From the NCBI GenBank assembly GCA_018242605.1, contig JAFEBP010000005.1, forward strand, positions 458,861-522,860: DNA of 64,000 bases, given 5' to 3'. How positions within the stretch are numbered: position 1 is the stretch's first letter; each line of letters opens with the position of its first letter. A program made the translations under genes and the position numbers. The notes below the pieces were generated by a model. It had not been told where the DNA came from and searched no databases. It worked only from the letters and a program-made list of their open reading frames with translations. Positions 18,676-27,755 of this stretch are shown in pieces. Source of the DNA: Planctomycetota bacterium. Lineage in GTDB: Bacteria; Planctomycetota; Phycisphaerae; Phycisphaerales; UBA1924.

Positions 18676-19305
18676 TCAATCTTCTTCGGAGGTCCGCACG
18701 GTCTTCATCGCGGGCATCTTTCTGAGCACCTGGTCGACGAGCCCGTACTCGAGCATCTCGTTGTCGTCGAGCCACTTGTTGCGGTCGCAATCCTTGGTGA
18801 TGCGATCGATCGTCTGGCCGGACTGCTCGGCGTAGATCTGGTAGAGCCGCTCGCGGATCCGTAGCATCTCGCGGGCCTCGATCTCAAGGTCCGTCGCCTG
18901 ACCTTCCATGACGCCCCCCAGCAGCGGTTGGTGCATCAGGTTGCGGGCGTTGGGAAGCGTGTACCGCTTGCCCTTGGTCCCGGCGCACGCGATCACGCTG
19001 CCCATGCTCGCCGCCTGGCCGACGATGTACGTCGCCACGTCGCACTGCACGAACTTCATGGTGTCCAGGATCGCCAAACCGGCCGAAACACTGCCGCCCG
19101 GGCTGTTCACGTACAAGTGGATGTCGTTCTTGTGGTCCTCGTTGGCCAGGAAGAGCATCTGCGCCACGATCAGGTTCGCGATCTCGTCAGTGACGGGGCC
19201 GCCCAGAAAGATGATGCGATCCTTGAGCAGTCGCGAGTAAATGTCGTACGCGCGCTCGCCCTTGGAGCTCTTCTCGATCACGATGGGGACTAGGTAACCG
19301 GACAT
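18676..19305 (-). CDS. clpP: ATP-dependent Clp protease proteolytic subunit, first paralog
   Basis: Serine peptidase that forms the proteolytic barrel of the Clp protease. ATG 19305 gives [12 protein letters not shown] and 209 residues. The catalytic triad is intact: Ser100 in GQAASMGS, His125 in [10 protein letters not shown] and Asp172 in ITKDCDR. The F-L-G-G-P-V and YVNSPGGSV segments are standard. It sits downstream of a second clpP on the same strand, with 94 bases between them, so a hetero-oligomeric ClpP1P2 barrel is possible, as in other bacteria with two paralogs. Confidence 0.95.
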   Translation of the reverse strand: MSGYLVPIVIEKSSKGERAYDIYSRLLKDRIIFLGGPVTDEIANLIVAQMLFLANEDHKNDIHLYVNSPGGSVSAGLAILDTMKFVQCDVATYIVGQAASMGSVIACAGTKGKRYTLPNARNLMHQPLLGGVMEGQATDLEIEAREMLRIRERLYQIYAEQSGQTIDRITKDCDRNKWLDDNEMLEYGLVDQVLRKMPAMKTVRTSEED

Positions 19306-19399
19306 AGTTCTTGTTCTCGCCGCGGCGTCCGCTTGCGGGACGCCGGAGTTGTGCGTTCGTTCGTTCCCTTGGGGCCTCCGAGCTTTCACGGGGCCTCGT

Positions 19400-19999
19400 T
19401 CACCGATTCATGAACGATCCAGCCGCCCGGGGCGGTTCGGTCAGCACCTCGTCCGCGAGACCGTACGCCACCGCTTCGGTCGCGGAGAAGTACTTGTCGC
19501 GTTCGGAGTCCGCCTGGACCTGCTCCACGCTCTTGCCCGTGTGCAGAGAGATGATGCGTGTGAGCTCCTGCTTGCTCTTGATGATCTGCTCTGCCTGGAT
19601 GCGGATGTCCTCGGCCTGACCCGTGACGCCGCCGTACGGCTGGTGGATCATCACCTTGGCGTGTGGCAGGAGGAACCGCTTCCCTTTGGCTCCCGCCGTC
19701 AGGAGCAGTGCCGCTCCCGAGTACGCTCTGCCCAGGCAGTACGTCGCCACAGGCGACGCCATGAACCGCATGGTGTCGTAGAGGGCCAGGGTGTCGTCCA
19801 CCGCCCCGCCCGGGGAGTTGATGTAGAACGAGATGTCGTTGCCGCGTTTCTGGTTTTCCAGATACAGCATCTGCATCATCACACGTGCAGCCGAAGACTG
19901 GTTGATCTCTCCGATCAAGAACACGATGCGGTTCTCGAGGAGCAACTCGTCGATCGTCATTTCACGGGTACGCTGGTAAACTACGCCTGCTGCTGCCAT
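19400..19999 (-). CDS. clpP: ATP-dependent Clp protease proteolytic subunit, second paralog
   Basis: Second ClpP paralog, 199 residues. The triad is conserved: Ser94 in CLGRAYSGA (the usual GQAASMGA is altered around the nucleophile), His119 in VMIHQPYGG and Asp164 in VQADSERD. The oxyanion and strand motif [10 protein letters not shown] is present. The N-terminus is short ([14 protein letters not shown]), with no evident propeptide. It is the promoter-proximal gene of the clpP pair; a promoter-like element lies about 50 bases upstream. No clpX follows in the window. Confidence 0.95.
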   Translation of the reverse strand: MAAAGVVYQRTREMTIDELLLENRIVFLIGEINQSSAARVMMQMLYLENQKRGNDISFYINSPGGAVDDTLALYDTMRFMASPVATYCLGRAYSGAALLLTAGAKGKRFLLPHAKVMIHQPYGGVTGQAEDIRIQAEQIIKSKQELTRIISLHTGKSVEQVQADSERDKYFSATEAVAYGLADEVLTEPPRAAGSFMNR

Positions 20000-20313
20000 A
20001 CTCGTCGGCTCCTATTGGTGCTCCCCCGTCTTATCGGCTAGTCGACCCTGCGATCATAGTGCCAACCGGCCGGAACCGTCAGAACGCCCCCGGAACGCGT
20101 CCGCGAGCGGTTTTTCTCCGAATTCAACACGATTCGGTGTCACGAACCGCCTCCAAAAACGCATTGACTGTCAGAGTGGCGGTTGCCAACCTCCCAATGG
20201 GCTGTTTACCTCCGTTGCTCCCCGCCGACGCGCCCCCGTAGACTTGCGATAGAATCCCCGGGCCGTGCGGTCTACCGCCCCCACATCCACGCCATTGTCA
20301 GAAAGACACTCTC
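20000..20313. other. divergent intergenic region between clpP and a metallophosphoesterase gene
   Basis: No gene is visible. It contains a minus-strand promoter-like element for the clpP pair (20053-20082). A weak TAGAAT near 20249 could be a plus-strand -10 element, but it lacks a clear -35 partner. Confidence 0.5.
20053..20082 (-). promoter_or_regulatory. candidate promoter of the clpP pair
   Basis: On the minus strand, CTGACG (20077-20082) and TATGAT (20053-20058) are separated by 18 bases. Initiation near 20046 would leave a leader of about 45 bases before the clpP start at 19999. TATGAT matches five of six consensus positions and the -35 box four of six. No HrcA/CIRCE or CtsR-like repeat was seen. 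Confidence 0.45.
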
Positions 20314-21135
20314 GTGCCAACCGCAGTCATCAGCGACATCCACGCCAACGCCTCGGCGCTCCGGGCCGTGCTCGCCGACATCGACGCCAGGAAGATCACA
20401 CGCATCGTGTGCCTGGGAGACACCGTCGGCTACGGCCCCGACCCACTCGAGTGCGTCGATCTGGTGCGTGAGCGTTGCGTCTGGACCCTTATGGGAAACC
20501 ACGACTATGGTGTGCTGTACGAGCCCACGAACTTCAACCCCGGCGCCGAGTCCGCCGCGTTCTGGACCCGTGAGCAGTTCGACCGCGAGCCCGACGAAAA
20601 GAAGCGTGCCGCCCGGTACGAGTTCCTCAACCGCCTCCGGGTCCGCGTCGTCGAAAAGTTCGGTCCAGACGGCCCCGAGCCCGCCGCCAATCCGGCACCG
20701 GAGCCTGGCGCCGCTGTGATGCCCCTGCTGGCCGTGCACGGCTCACCCCGCCGACCGATCAACGAGTACATCTTCCCCGATGATGCCGTGAACGCCGCCG
20801 ACAAGCTGGAGAGCATTTTCGACCGCGTCCAACGGGTCTGCATCGTGGGTCACACACACGTGCCCGGTGTTTTCACCGATGAACCTGATTTCTATCCCCC
20901 CACCGAACTGGGCGATAGCAAGTTCACCTTCCAGGAAGGCGAAAAGGTCGTCATCAACGTCGGTTCCGTGGGCCAGCCCCGCGACTTTGATCCGCGTGCC
21001 TCTTACGTCATCCTCCACGGCACCCACGCGCAGTTCATCCGAATTCCCTACAACGTCGACGAGACCGCGCAGAAGATCAAGGCCATCCCGCAACTCGCGG
21101 ATTGGCTCGGTGACCGGTTGTACGAGGGCCGCTGA
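20314..21135 (+). CDS. metallophosphoesterase family protein
   Basis: Calcineurin-like phosphoesterase of 273 residues starting at GTG 20314. All the metal-binding blocks are present in order: ISDIHAN, LGDTVGYGPDP, GNHD, HGSP and GHTH. The GDTVGYGPDP block and the NVGSVGQPRD segment near the C-terminus are typical of the small YfcE-like group that includes cyclic phosphodiesterases and general phosphoesterases. The substrate is not predictable. A short Pro/Ala-rich insert (PEPAANPAPEPGA) separates the GNHD and HGSP halves. It is probably monocistronic, facing the end of the respiratory operon. Confidence 0.9.
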   Translation: MPTAVISDIHANASALRAVLADIDARKITRIVCLGDTVGYGPDPLECVDLVRERCVWTLMGNHDYGVLYEPTNFNPGAESAAFWTREQFDREPDEKKRAARYEFLNRLRVRVVEKFGPDGPEPAANPAPEPGAAVMPLLAVHGSPRRPINEYIFPDDAVNAADKLESIFDRVQRVCIVGHTHVPGVFTDEPDFYPPTELGDSKFTFQEGEKVVINVGSVGQPRDFDPRASYVILHGTHAQFIRIPYNVDETAQKIKAIPQLADWLGDRLYEGR

Positions 21136-21152
21136 CCGTGGTCGGTCGGCCG

Positions 21153-21911
21153 TTAGGGCCGCCGCTTGAAAGCACCGAACCCCAGCGACAAGGTCAATCC
21201 CACTCCGAAAATCGCCGCGGCGGGAAGCGTCCAGCCCAACCGCGACATCGCGTCATTGGTCGTCTTGTTCGCCAGCCGCTCGCGTGCCGCGGGGGGCATC
21301 AGTTGCAGGGCCGCCTGGAATTGCCAGGTGTTCTCCTTGAGTTCGCCCTCCTTGAGCGCTTCACCCACGCGATTCGTCGGGAACCGCAGCCGTTCGTGCG
21401 TGAAACCTCCAGCGGGTTTGAACTCGTAGAAGTCGAACATCCAGTCCTTCATCCACACTTCGCCCCATGTCTGCGGGTCGGTCCCCGGGCGGGGTGTGCG
21501 GGTCACGATCGCGAGGCGATCGGGTAGAGCCGAGGTGCCAAGATCTCGCTTGAACTCGTCCATGGTGCGGCCGGACCGCAGCGCAAACCGCATCACCCGC
21601 ATCCAATCGGCGTGCGGTTCCAGGTCCGGCAGCTTCGCATTGCCCGGCACCGACACGTGCAACTTGAGGGTCTCTTCCCCGTAGGTGACGTTCAAGACCT
21701 GGTTCGCCTGATCGCGTCGGTCGTCCTCGAACACCACCTTCTTGCCGGCATACTCGAACGAGCGCGAGTTCAGTCTGTCAAAGACATACACCTCGCGCTT
21801 GCTCGATTCGTGGAACGAGACAACCTTGCCCGCCATGGCCCAAGCGGACACACCCAAACCGACGGAGCACGCCGCGGCGGTGACAAAGTACATAACGCGG
21901 GGTATTGGCAT
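21153..21911 (-). CDS. uncharacterised membrane protein at the end of the respiratory operon
   Basis: A 252-residue protein I do not recognise. It has one hydrophobic segment at the N-terminus (VMYFVTAAACSVGLGVSAWAM) and another at the C-terminus (LPAAAIFGVGLTLSLGF). Between them is a soluble domain of about 180 residues, probably on the outer face, rich in aromatic and charged residues and containing W-M-K-D-W-M-F-D-F-Y-E-F. No heme motif or metal-binding cluster is visible. It is the last gene of the alternative complex III/caa3 operon, 50 bases after ctaF, so it is plausibly an assembly or accessory factor; this is inferred from position only. Confidence 0.6.
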   Translation of the reverse strand: MPIPRVMYFVTAAACSVGLGVSAWAMAGKVVSFHESSKREVYVFDRLNSRSFEYAGKKVVFEDDRRDQANQVLNVTYGEETLKLHVSVPGNAKLPDLEPHADWMRVMRFALRSGRTMDEFKRDLGTSALPDRLAIVTRTPRPGTDPQTWGEVWMKDWMFDFYEFKPAGGFTHERLRFPTNRVGEALKEGELKENTWQFQAALQLMPPAARERLANKTTNDAMSRLGWTLPAAAIFGVGLTLSLGFGAFKRRP

Positions 21912-21961
21912 GGTGTCGCTTTCTCGCCCGAGGCAACGCCCGCCATGGCGCCCGAACGCGT

Positions 21962-22945
21962 TCAGTGCCCTTCGTGCTTCGTCGCGGCCGCCGCTCCTTC
22001 AGTGTCCAACGCGCCGCTCACGCCGGTGCGAGCCCGGGACTTGTCGGCAGTGTTTGAAGCCGTGTGCGCCGCCGCGTGGTGTCCGCCGTGGGCGGCCTCT
22101 CCGAGCTTCTTGAACTCCTGCTCGATCGAGTACGAAGCCCCGCGTTCCGCCATCTTCATCGCGCCCAGCGCCTTGGCCGACTCGGCCAGAATATCCGCCG
22201 CCGCAGCCTTGCCCTTGCCGCGATACGCAGCCGCCATCGCCTCAAGTTCCTTCACCGAACGGCCCTGCTGGCCCAGCGCCGGCGCATGGACCATGATCGT
22301 GTGCAGGTCACGAAGGTGCATGACATGCTCTTCGAGCGCCTTGGCGGCCTGCTCGCCCGCCTCACCCTTCTTGGCCGCTTCCTCCGCGAACTCTTCAACC
22401 GCGTCGGCGACCAGCAGAGCTTCCTTGATCTCCGGGTTGCCGATCTTCTGCTTGAACCGGTCCGCCGCGGCGACCACCATCGGCTTGCCGTCAGCCGTCA
22501 CAACCTTTGAACCTGTGCCGCCCGCGATGACCGGCCCGGCCTTGAAGTCGTACACCAGCCCGCGAGAGAAGAGGTCCAGTCCCGAGAACATCAGGAACAG
22601 GCCCAGCGCAAAGAAGCAGAAGAGCATCAACACGGTGTTGATGGGGTTGTCGTACTTGAGCTGCATGAAGAAGGCCATGACGAGCAGGCTCTTGACCACC
22701 GCGATGCTCATGGCGCCGACCACGTTGATCCACCAGGGCAGCTCGATCCCCAGCCAGTTCTGGATGGCGATCTCGGCCTGGGCGAACCCAACGGTGAGGG
22801 CCGTCAACATCAGCAGCACGATCAGCACCGTGCGCAGCGTGAACGGCCCGACGATCACGTGGCTCTCGTGCTGGCCGTGCAGGTGCTGGCCGTGGGGATC
22901 GGTCTCGTCGAAGACTTCCGGAGTGTGGGCTGGGGCGTGGGACAT
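21962..22945 (-). CDS. ctaF: cytochrome c oxidase subunit IV family protein with long C-terminal extension
   Basis: The N-terminal half (about 1-130) has a His-rich start and three hydrophobic helices (TVLIVLLMLTALTVGFA, INVVGAMSIAVVKSLLVMAF, TVLMLFCFFALGLFLMF). The K-S-L-L-V-M-A-F-F-M-Q-L-K-Y segment is characteristic of prokaryotic caa3 oxidase subunit IV (CtaF/CoxF). Typical members have 100-130 residues; this one has 327. The extra 180-200 residues are soluble, Ala/Glu/Lys-rich and predicted mainly helical (EEFAEEAAKKGEAGEQAAKA), ending in a His/Ala-rich tail. The role of the extension is unknown. It is 61 bases downstream of ctaE in the oxidase operon. Confidence 0.8.
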   Translation of the reverse strand: MSHAPAHTPEVFDETDPHGQHLHGQHESHVIVGPFTLRTVLIVLLMLTALTVGFAQAEIAIQNWLGIELPWWINVVGAMSIAVVKSLLVMAFFMQLKYDNPINTVLMLFCFFALGLFLMFSGLDLFSRGLVYDFKAGPVIAGGTGSKVVTADGKPMVVAAADRFKQKIGNPEIKEALLVADAVEEFAEEAAKKGEAGEQAAKALEEHVMHLRDLHTIMVHAPALGQQGRSVKELEAMAAAYRGKGKAAAADILAESAKALGAMKMAERGASYSIEQEFKKLGEAAHGGHHAAAHTASNTADKSRARTGVSGALDTEGAAAATKHEGH

Positions 22946-23006
22946 GTGCGATCCGGTGAAAAGATGCGAACTGTGGGACGGACAACCGAAGTGATCGACG
23001 ATCGAA

Positions 23007-23681
23007 TCAGTGGATGAGGTACAGGAGCGGGAACAGGAAGATCCAGATCAGGTCCACCAGGTGCCAGTACAGGCCGGTGACCTCGACCATGGTGTAGTGC
23101 GTGGGGCCGTAGCACCCCTTGTGGGTGCGGTAGAGCACGCGGGCGATCAGGATCATGCCGATGATCACGTGCGCGGCGTGGATCGAGGTGCCGCAGTAAT
23201 ACACGCTCCACCACAGAGGCAGGTGCGGATCGTTCGCGAACGGGTAGTCGAACATCGACCCGGGCCGCTTGCCCACCGACCACTTGGGGATGTACTCGAA
23301 CGCCAGCTTGATGTAGATGAACGCCGCGCCGCACAGCAGCGTGATGATCAGGTTGATCTTGGCCCGAGTAAACTGCGCCTTCTGCACGCAGTAGATGCTC
23401 GCCGCCATCGTGTATGAAGAGATGAGCAGGATGGCCGTGTTCATGCCGCCGAACCGCCAGTCCAGCAGGTGCGAGCCCTCACGCCACGCGCCCGGGTACA
23501 GCGTGCGGAAAATGAAGTACGCGCAGAAGATGCCCCCGAACAGCAGCACTTCCGTCGACAGGAAGAGCCAGAAGCCGAACTTGCACGCATCAAACTCCTC
23601 CGCGGCGGTGCGGAAGTGGCCGGCGTGAACGTACCGCTGCCAGAGGGCCTTGATCGGGGATTGCGTGGGAATGGTGGACAT
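23007..23681 (-). CDS. ctaE: cytochrome c oxidase subunit III
   Basis: Membrane subunit of the caa3-type oxidase, 224 residues with five hydrophobic helices, as in the short bacterial subunit III. Recognisable segments include FGFWLFLSTEVLLFGGIF (first helix with the conserved Glu), FGGMNTAILLISSYTMA and TSIHAAHVIIGM (helix with paired His). Near the C-terminus is LYWHLVDLIWIFLFPLLYL, the hallmark Y-W-H-F-V-D-x-x-W motif. ATG 23681 gives MSTIPTQSPIKALW. It lies between ctaD and ctaF on the minus strand. Confidence 0.95.
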   Translation of the reverse strand: MSTIPTQSPIKALWQRYVHAGHFRTAAEEFDACKFGFWLFLSTEVLLFGGIFCAYFIFRTLYPGAWREGSHLLDWRFGGMNTAILLISSYTMAASIYCVQKAQFTRAKINLIITLLCGAAFIYIKLAFEYIPKWSVGKRPGSMFDYPFANDPHLPLWWSVYYCGTSIHAAHVIIGMILIARVLYRTHKGCYGPTHYTMVEVTGLYWHLVDLIWIFLFPLLYLIH

Positions 23682-23730
23682 GGGTATTACTTCGCGTTGC
23701 GTCGTGCGTGGGCGATCGACCGCCCGTCAA

Positions 23731-25539
23731 TCACTGCTGCTTGTCGGGCGAGTGGGCAATCATCGGTCGGCCGCCGGCCGCGGGCGCCGGGATCGGATAG
23801 TCCTTGGGGTCCCAGTGCGGGGGAACCACGGTGTCAAAGTCGTACGGGCCGTTGCGCACGATCGGCTCGTGATCGAAGTTGTGCTCGCTCGGCGGGCTGT
23901 CGGCCACCCACTCCAGCGTCAGGCCGCCCCAGGGGTTGGCCGGCGCCTTCTTGCCCACCGCCAACGAGGCCAGAAAGTTGAACAGGTGGATCAGGAAGCC
24001 CACCAGCAGCAGCCAAGAGCCGTACGTCGACCAGCGGTGCAGCGTCTGGAACTCGTCCACGTACGAGGCGTACCGGCGGGGCATGCCCTGAGCGCCCAGC
24101 AGGAACTGCGTCATGAACGTCAGGTTGAAGCCCGCGAACACGATCAACGCGGCGATGATCGCCACCTTGTCGTTGTACATCTTGCCGAACATCTTGGGCC
24201 ACCAGTGGTGGATGCCCGCCATCAGCGCCATGATTGTGCCGCCCATCATCACGTAATGGAAGTGCGCCACGACGAAGTACGAGTCGTGCAGGTGCAGGTC
24301 GGTCGAGAGGGTGCCCAGCGGCAGCCCCGTCAGCCCGCCGATGGCGAACAGGAACAGGAAGATCAGCGTGTACACCATCGGGGCGTTGAGCGCGATGCTC
24401 GACTTGTATAGCGTGCCGATCCAGTTGAACATCTTGACGGCCGTGGGGATCGCCACCAGGAAGGTGAGCGCCGAGAAGACGGTGCTGGCCAGCTCGCTCA
24501 TGCTCGTGAACATGTGGTGGCCCCACACGATGAACGAGACCGCCGCGATGCCCAGCGAAGCGAACGCGATCGCCCGGTAACCGAAGATCTTCTTGTGGGC
24601 CTGCACCGCCAGCACGTCGGAGATGATGCCCATGCCCGGCAGGATCATCACGTACACCACGGGGTGGCTGTAGAACCAGAAGAAGTGCTGGTACAGCACC
24701 GGGTCCCCGCCCAGAGCCGGATCGAAGATGCCGATGCGGAAGATGCGTTCAAAGGTCAGCAGCAGCAGCGTAATGCCGATCACCGGGGTCGCCAGCACCT
24801 GGATGATCGCCGAAGAATACACGGCCCAGATGAACAGCGGCATGTCGAACCAGCCCATGCCCGGGGCCCGCAGTTTGTGCACCGTCACGATGAAGTTCAG
24901 CCCCGTCAGGATGGAGCTGAACCCCAGGATAAACGCCCCCATCACCATGAACACGACCTTGGAGTTCATCTCCGAATCTGTGGTCGTGCTGTAAGGTGCG
25001 TAGAACGTCCAGCCGGTATCGACGCCGCCCAGGATGATAGAACTCACCGCGAAGATCGATCCGGCGACGTACACGTACCACGAGAGCAGGTTGAGCCGAG
25101 GGAAAGCGACGTCCTTCGCACCGATCATGAGCGGCAGGAAGAAGTTGCCCAGAGAGGCCGGCACGCTGGGCACGATCACCATGAACACCATGATCGCGCC
25201 GTGCAGCGTGAACAGGCGGTTGTAGATGTTGTTGCCCGCCGAGATGGAAGACGCGTCCGCTGGCTTGAAGAACTGCCCGGAGATCGTGCCGTCGGCCGCG
25301 ACACGCACGGGCTCGAGCAGTTCGAACCGAACCGCCAGCGCCGCCACTCCGCCCAGGAAGAACATGAACAGGATCGCGAACAGGTACATCACGCCGATCT
25401 TCTTGTGATCGACCGTGGTCGCCCAGTCCCAGATCGTATGGATCAGCCCGCCCTTGCGTTCAAGGTAAGAGCCGTGGTGCTCCCCGTGTCCGCCCCCGTG
25501 GGCGTGGCCTGCGTGTGCTGCTTGGGTGTGACCTGCCAT
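23731..25539 (-). CDS. ctaD: cytochrome c oxidase subunit I, caa3-type, A2-like
   Basis: Catalytic subunit carrying low-spin heme a, heme a3 and CuB; reduces oxygen to water and pumps protons. It has 602 residues, a His-rich N-terminus and about 12 hydrophobic helices. Ligands visible are His113 in TLHGAIMVF (heme a), His292 with the cross-linked-Tyr-type helix, His341-His342 in WGHHMF (CuB) and the V-A-H-F-H-Y motif (heme a3 and heme a). The helix VI segment reads FYSHPVVY (Y290-S291) where A1 oxidases have GHPEVY. That Tyr-Ser replacement of the glutamate defines the A2 subgroup, known from Rhodothermus, whose caa3 oxidase also works with alternative complex III. Confidence 0.96.
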   Translation of the reverse strand: MAGHTQAAHAGHAHGGGHGEHHGSYLERKGGLIHTIWDWATTVDHKKIGVMYLFAILFMFFLGGVAALAVRFELLEPVRVAADGTISGQFFKPADASSISAGNNIYNRLFTLHGAIMVFMVIVPSVPASLGNFFLPLMIGAKDVAFPRLNLLSWYVYVAGSIFAVSSIILGGVDTGWTFYAPYSTTTDSEMNSKVVFMVMGAFILGFSSILTGLNFIVTVHKLRAPGMGWFDMPLFIWAVYSSAIIQVLATPVIGITLLLLTFERIFRIGIFDPALGGDPVLYQHFFWFYSHPVVYVMILPGMGIISDVLAVQAHKKIFGYRAIAFASLGIAAVSFIVWGHHMFTSMSELASTVFSALTFLVAIPTAVKMFNWIGTLYKSSIALNAPMVYTLIFLFLFAIGGLTGLPLGTLSTDLHLHDSYFVVAHFHYVMMGGTIMALMAGIHHWWPKMFGKMYNDKVAIIAALIVFAGFNLTFMTQFLLGAQGMPRRYASYVDEFQTLHRWSTYGSWLLLVGFLIHLFNFLASLAVGKKAPANPWGGLTLEWVADSPPSEHNFDHEPIVRNGPYDFDTVVPPHWDPKDYPIPAPAAGGRPMIAHSPDKQQ

Positions 25540-25605
25540 AGTGCTGTCTCCGACTTGAAACGAACTGTGTTCGGGGAATCTCGCTGGTCTGAACGGGATG
25601 CTGAC

Positions 25606-26820
25606 TCATTTCGCCGCGGGAGCCGCGGGTGCGGCCGGCGCCGCTTCAAGCCCCGGCGTCGGCAGCTTCGCCTCGGGGGCGTCGCTCAACGTCTTCATGT
25701 AGGCGATCAACTGAAGAATCTGCTTCTCCTTGAGATTGAACACCGGCATTGCGGGGGCGTAGCCCTTCACCACCTTGGCGGTGGGGTTCAGGATCGACTC
25801 GCGGATGTAGTTGTCGTCAACCTTCACCGAGGTGCCGTCCCGCAGAGCCGCGTCGTGCCCGTACATGTTCTTCCAGGAGGGGCCCGTGCCGTCCGAGCCG
25901 TTGATCGAGTGGCAGGACTGGCAGTTGCGCTGGTAGAGTTTCTCGCCGATCTTTTCCGGCGGCACGCCCTTGAGCGCGTCGCCGCTGGTCACCCAGTCCA
26001 TCCACTTCTTCCAGGCGTCCTCGGGCACCACCCGCAGGATCGCCGCCATCTCCGAGTGCTCATCTCCGCAATACTCGGCGCAGAAGACCCAGTGGTCCTC
26101 GTAGGGCACGCCCTCCAGACCCGGGATGAACGGCGCAGACTTGGCCGACTTGGCCTCCATCTCGCTCTTGGGGTGCACCTTGGCCCCCTCCGGCGGGGCC
26201 TTGGGGCGGAACCACATCGTCGTGTAGCGATTGGGCAGCACGTCTTGCTTGGTGCGGAAGTCCGGCACCCAGAACGCGTGCATCACGTCCTGAGAGTTCA
26301 TCCGCAGGCGGATCGCCACCTCCGCCGGAAGGTAATACACCGGCACCGACGACTTCGCGCCCAGCGTGGTCACCACAGGGGTGTCCTCGCCGTTGGGGTA
26401 GATCATCTGCCACTGCCACTGCTTGCCGATGAGCGTGTACTCGAGCGCCTCGCCCGGGGCGATCACCTTGTCCATGTAGCCCCAGAAGCCGCGGAAGAAG
26501 ATGTACACCAGCATGAGCGTGGGGATCACGGTCCACGCCACCTCCAGCGCCGTGTTGTGAGAACTGCTCTGCGGCGCGATCTGGCCGCGCTTCCGGCGGT
26601 ACTTGACGACGAAGTACACCATCAGCCCCATCAGGAACACGAACCACGCCACGCAGAACCACCAGATCCACATGTAGGTCTCGTCGGTGTGGACCGCGAA
26701 GTCGCTGCCACCGCTCTTGAGAAAGAACAGGCGGTGGAACAGGTTCTCTTCAGCCGTGAAAAGAGGCGCCGCGGTGCTGCCCAACATCGGTGTACCCATG
26801 TTGAAAAATCCAGAAATCAT
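25606..26820 (-). CDS. ctaC: cytochrome c oxidase subunit II fused to cytochrome c (caa3)
   Basis: Electron-entry subunit, 404 residues. It has two N-terminal membrane helices (about 50-70 and 95-115) and a cupredoxin domain with the complete CuA set: His in MHAFWVPDF, then C-A-E-Y-C-G-D-E-H-S-E-M. A C-terminal cytochrome c domain follows, with heme motif CQSCH and distal Met in APAMPVF. The fusion is what makes this a caa3 rather than an aa3 enzyme. An Ala/Pro tail ends the protein. Its ATG overlaps the sco stop (ATGA), so the two are translationally coupled. Confidence 0.95.
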   Translation of the reverse strand: MISGFFNMGTPMLGSTAAPLFTAEENLFHRLFFLKSGGSDFAVHTDETYMWIWWFCVAWFVFLMGLMVYFVVKYRRKRGQIAPQSSSHNTALEVAWTVIPTLMLVYIFFRGFWGYMDKVIAPGEALEYTLIGKQWQWQMIYPNGEDTPVVTTLGAKSSVPVYYLPAEVAIRLRMNSQDVMHAFWVPDFRTKQDVLPNRYTTMWFRPKAPPEGAKVHPKSEMEAKSAKSAPFIPGLEGVPYEDHWVFCAEYCGDEHSEMAAILRVVPEDAWKKWMDWVTSGDALKGVPPEKIGEKLYQRNCQSCHSINGSDGTGPSWKNMYGHDAALRDGTSVKVDDNYIRESILNPTAKVVKGYAPAMPVFNLKEKQILQLIAYMKTLSDAPEAKLPTPGLEAAPAAPAAPAAK

Positions 26821-27752
26821 GCCGTCACTCCGGTGGCCGATGCCATCCCCGATCCACCCGCCGCCCCGACCTTCTTGGCGTTCATCCGTCGCCGAACCCG
26901 TTCGCCGACGACCAGTGCACCGATCAATCCGCCGATCGCGATGACCGTGAAGACGCCCGCGACCTGCATCACCCGGATCGCCACCAACGCGTAGCGGCCC
27001 GAGTTCGGGTCATACATGTAGCAATAGGACATCAAGCGATCGCCCAGGCTCTTGATAAGCTTGCCTTCGCTCGCGTTCATCAACGCCAGCCGCATGTCCT
27101 GCGGCGGGTAGGAATACCCGTACAGGTACTGCGAAATCCGTCCCTGAGGCGTGATCACGTACACGGCCACCGGGTGGCTGAACTGCCCGTTCTCGAGCGC
27201 TCGGTACTTGAACCCCAGCGCATTGGCCAACTGCCGCGACGCCTCCGGGGCCCCCGTGTGGAACTCCCAGCCCGCCTCGACCTGCGGCGTGATCGGCTTG
27301 GAATAGCCGCTGATGAAGCTCGCCTTCACCTGGGCCGCGTCCTTGGGAGTCTCCGTGGCGTCGAAGGAGAACAGCAGGGCGTTGAAATCCTTGCCGATCG
27401 TGAAGTCCAGCTTGTCGAACGAATCAGCCATCCGTTGCATCACGATGTCGCACACGACGGGGCACTTGTAGTACACCATCGCCATCACCGCGGGCTTGCC
27501 GTTCTTGAAGTAGTCGCCCAGGTGCACCAACTCGCCCTTGGAGTTGCGGAACTCAAGTTCCATCGGCAGCGGAGCGCCGAGATGTTCATCGATGTCGATG
27601 CCCCGCACCTGCCGCGGGATCGGCGCCGCGGGATCGTTCTTCTCAGGCGCGGGCGCGACCACGCGATCCTGGGCCGCCGCAGGCAACGCCATCGCCAACG
27701 CCGCGGCGATCGCCGCGATTCCCCGCACCAGATTGAATCGTCCGCTCTTCAT
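26817..27752 (-). CDS. SCO1/SenC-family copper chaperone
   Basis: Thioredoxin-fold protein that delivers copper to or reduces the CuA site of oxidase subunit II. It has 311 residues: a signal-like N-terminus (IAAIAAALAMALPAAAQ), the copper-binding Y-K-C-P-V-V-C-D motif (C-x3-C), and a conserved His further on in QFSHPVAVYVI. A single C-terminal membrane helix (GVFTVIAIGGLIGALVV) follows, with a basic tail. The C-terminal anchor is unusual compared with E. coli-type N-terminally anchored SCO proteins but fits an export signal followed by a tail anchor. It overlaps ctaC by four bases, directly matching its presumed client. Confidence 0.9.
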   Translation of the reverse strand: MKSGRFNLVRGIAAIAAALAMALPAAAQDRVVAPAPEKNDPAAPIPRQVRGIDIDEHLGAPLPMELEFRNSKGELVHLGDYFKNGKPAVMAMVYYKCPVVCDIVMQRMADSFDKLDFTIGKDFNALLFSFDATETPKDAAQVKASFISGYSKPITPQVEAGWEFHTGAPEASRQLANALGFKYRALENGQFSHPVAVYVITPQGRISQYLYGYSYPPQDMRLALMNASEGKLIKSLGDRLMSYCYMYDPNSGRYALVAIRVMQVAGVFTVIAIGGLIGALVVGERVRRRMNAKKVGAAGGSGMASATGVTA

Positions 27753-27755
27753 CGA

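Noticed and set aside
24514..26994. 826-codon plus-strand open frame
   Set aside because: It lies antisense to ctaD, ctaC and the end of sco; composition is His/Arg/Val-rich shadow sequence of a high-GC gene, with no domain.
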